From the NCBI GenBank assembly GCA_937928335.1, contig CALFWN010000178.1:1-6723 (forward strand): a DNA stretch of 6,723 nucleotides, given 5' to 3'. This DNA comes from an uncultured Litoreibacter sp. (GTDB lineage: Bacteria; Pseudomonadota; Alphaproteobacteria; Rhodobacterales; Rhodobacteraceae). The position numbers were made by a program, and so were the translations under genes. This document shows positions 5,672-6,723 of this stretch, piece by piece (the stretch's first letter is position 1; each line of letters opens with the position of its first letter). The notes beneath the pieces were generated by a model. The model did not search any database, had not been told where the DNA came from, and saw nothing but the letters and a program-made list of their open reading frames with translations.

Positions 5672-6723
5672 GCAAGCCCATCCGCCTGATGCGCGGCTTT
5701 GCCACCGTGGGGGTCTGGACGCTTCTGTCGCGCATCGCGGGCTTTATCCGTGACGTGCTGATCGCGGGCTTTCTGGGCTCCGGCCCGGTGGCGGAGGCGT
5801 TTCTCATTGCCTTCTCCCTGCCCAATATGTTCCGCCGTTTCTTTGCCGAAGGCGCGTTCAACATGGCCTTCGTGCCGATGTTCTCCAAGAAGGTCGAAAG
5901 CGGCGAGGCCCCGCTTGAATTTGCCCGCGACGCGTTTACCGGGCTGGCCACGATCCTGATCCTTTTCACCGTGCTGGCGCAGATCTTCATGCCTGCGCTG
6001 GTCTTGCTGATGGCGTCAGGCTTTTCCGGCGATGAGCGCCTGCCGCTGGCCACGCTCTTCGGACGCATCGCCTTCCCCTATATCCTGTTCATCTCTCTGG
6101 CAGCACTGCTTTCCGGCGTGCTGAATGCCACAGGCCGGTTCGTCGCCGCCGCGGCCGCACCCGTGCTGCTGAACATCCTGTTCATCACATCCGTCACCGC
6201 CGCCTACTATCTCGGCTGGGATATCGGCCTGACGCTGGCCTGGACCGTCCCCATCGCAGGCATCGCGCAGCTGGCCCTCGTTTGGGTGGCTGCTGCACGC
6301 GCAGGCTACAGCCTGATCCCCAAACGCCCCCGCCTGACGCCCGAGCTGAAACGCCTGGCGATCATTGCCGCCCCCGCAGCGCTGGCCGGTGGCGTGGTTC
6401 AGATCAACCTGCTGGTGGGCCGTAACGTGGCCAGCTGGACCGAAGGTGCCATCGCCTGGGTCAACTATGCCGACCGGCTTTACCAGCTGCCCCTGGGCGT
6501 GGTGGCAATCGCCATCGGCGTGGTGCTGCTGCCCGAGCTGTCACGTCGCCTGCAATCGGACGACACGGCAGGCGGGCAAGAGGCCTATAGCCGCGCCGGA
6601 GAGGTCGCCCTTGCCCTCACCCTGCCCTGCGCCATCGCCTTGATGGTGGTGCCGCTGCCAATGATCTCCGTGTTGTTCGAGCGGGGCCAGTTCACCTCTG
6701 ATGATGCCGCCGCCACGGCCCTT
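5668..6723 (+). CDS. murJ: Lipid II flippase MurJ (MviN), N-terminal 352 residues, cut by the right edge
   Basis: MurJ moves undecaprenyl-linked peptidoglycan precursor (lipid II) across the inner membrane. It is a MOP-superfamily membrane protein of about 510-520 residues with 14 membrane segments. Roughly two thirds is present and the frame stays open to the window end. The N-terminus reads TLLSRIAGFIRDVLIAGFLG, with R22 and R28 matching E. coli R18 and R24. LIAFSLPNMFRRFFAEGAFNMAFVPMFSKK follows at about 46-75, with R56 matching E. coli R52. YADRLYQLPLGVVAIAIGVVLLPELSR begins at 267 and contains R270, matching the essential E. coli R270. The position of E. coli D39 is Glu (E43). Long hydrophobic segments at about 92-112, 131-150 and 164-184 fit membrane helices. 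GTG 5668 overlaps the glnD TGA (GTGA), so expression is probably coupled to glnD. In related genomes trpS often follows, but that lies outside this window. Confidence 0.95.
   Translation, partial: MSKPIRLMRGFATVGVWTLLSRIAGFIRDVLIAGFLGSGPVAEAFLIAFSLPNMFRRFFAEGAFNMAFVPMFSKKVESGEAPLEFARDAFTGLATILILFTVLAQIFMPALVLLMASGFSGDERLPLATLFGRIAFPYILFISLAALLSGVLNATGRFVAAAAAPVLLNILFITSVTAAYYLGWDIGLTLAWTVPIAGIAQLALVWVAAARAGYSLIPKRPRLTPELKRLAIIAAPAALAGGVVQINLLVGRNVASWTEGAIAWVNYADRLYQLPLGVVAIAIGVVLLPELSRRLQSDDTAGGQEAYSRAGEVALALTLPCAIALMVVPLPMISVLFERGQFTSDDAAATAL

Noticed and set aside
5565..6068. Minus-strand open frame of 167 codons opposite the glnD end and murJ start
   Set aside because: The plus strand encodes MurJ motifs without interruption. 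The antisense product is Ser/Arg/Lys-rich and featureless.

Overview
The window looks like ordinary chromosomal core sequence from a GC-rich alphaproteobacterium, most likely in the Rhodobacterales (Roseobacter/Rhodobacter group). This rests on the high GC with strong GC3 bias, the wording of the proteins, and the gene order glnD-murJ beside rsmI-yraN-gshB. The placement is from recall of families, not from a database search. I see no mobile element, CRISPR array, tRNA, rRNA or sign of horizontal transfer.

Layout: two divergent gene blocks leave a central intergenic region of about 110 bp (1607-1716). On the minus strand, reading leftward, are rsmI (16S rRNA 2'-O-methyltransferase, C1402), yraN (UPF0102 nuclease-like protein of unsettled function, overlapping rsmI by 4 nt) and, after an 86-nt gap with a good Shine-Dalgarno, the first 101 codons of gshB (glutathione synthetase), which runs off the left edge. 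On the plus strand, reading rightward, are a lipoprotein with a type-I periplasmic-binding fold (penicillin-binding-protein-activator / LpoA C-domain-like), glnD (bifunctional uridylyltransferase/uridylyl-removing enzyme, the nitrogen sensor acting on PII) 13 nt later, and murJ (lipid II flippase), overlapping glnD by 4 nt and cut by the right edge after 352 codons.

How the genes relate: the right-hand block puts a nitrogen-status sensor between two cell-envelope genes, a putative peptidoglycan-synthase activator and the lipid II flippase. The left-hand block combines ribosomal RNA modification, a nuclease-like protein and thiol metabolism. The rsmI / PBP-activator / yraN neighbourhood recalls the E. 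coli yraL(rsmI)-yraM(lpoA)-yraN cluster, which is the main contextual support for the LpoA-like call.

I did not find a previously undescribed system. The points worth a second look are modest: a TPR-less, Asp+2 LpoA-like lipoprotein; two GTGA start/stop overlaps; a Glu-for-Asp change at a functionally important MurJ position; variant motifs in RsmI and YraN; and uncertain starts for rsmI and glnD.
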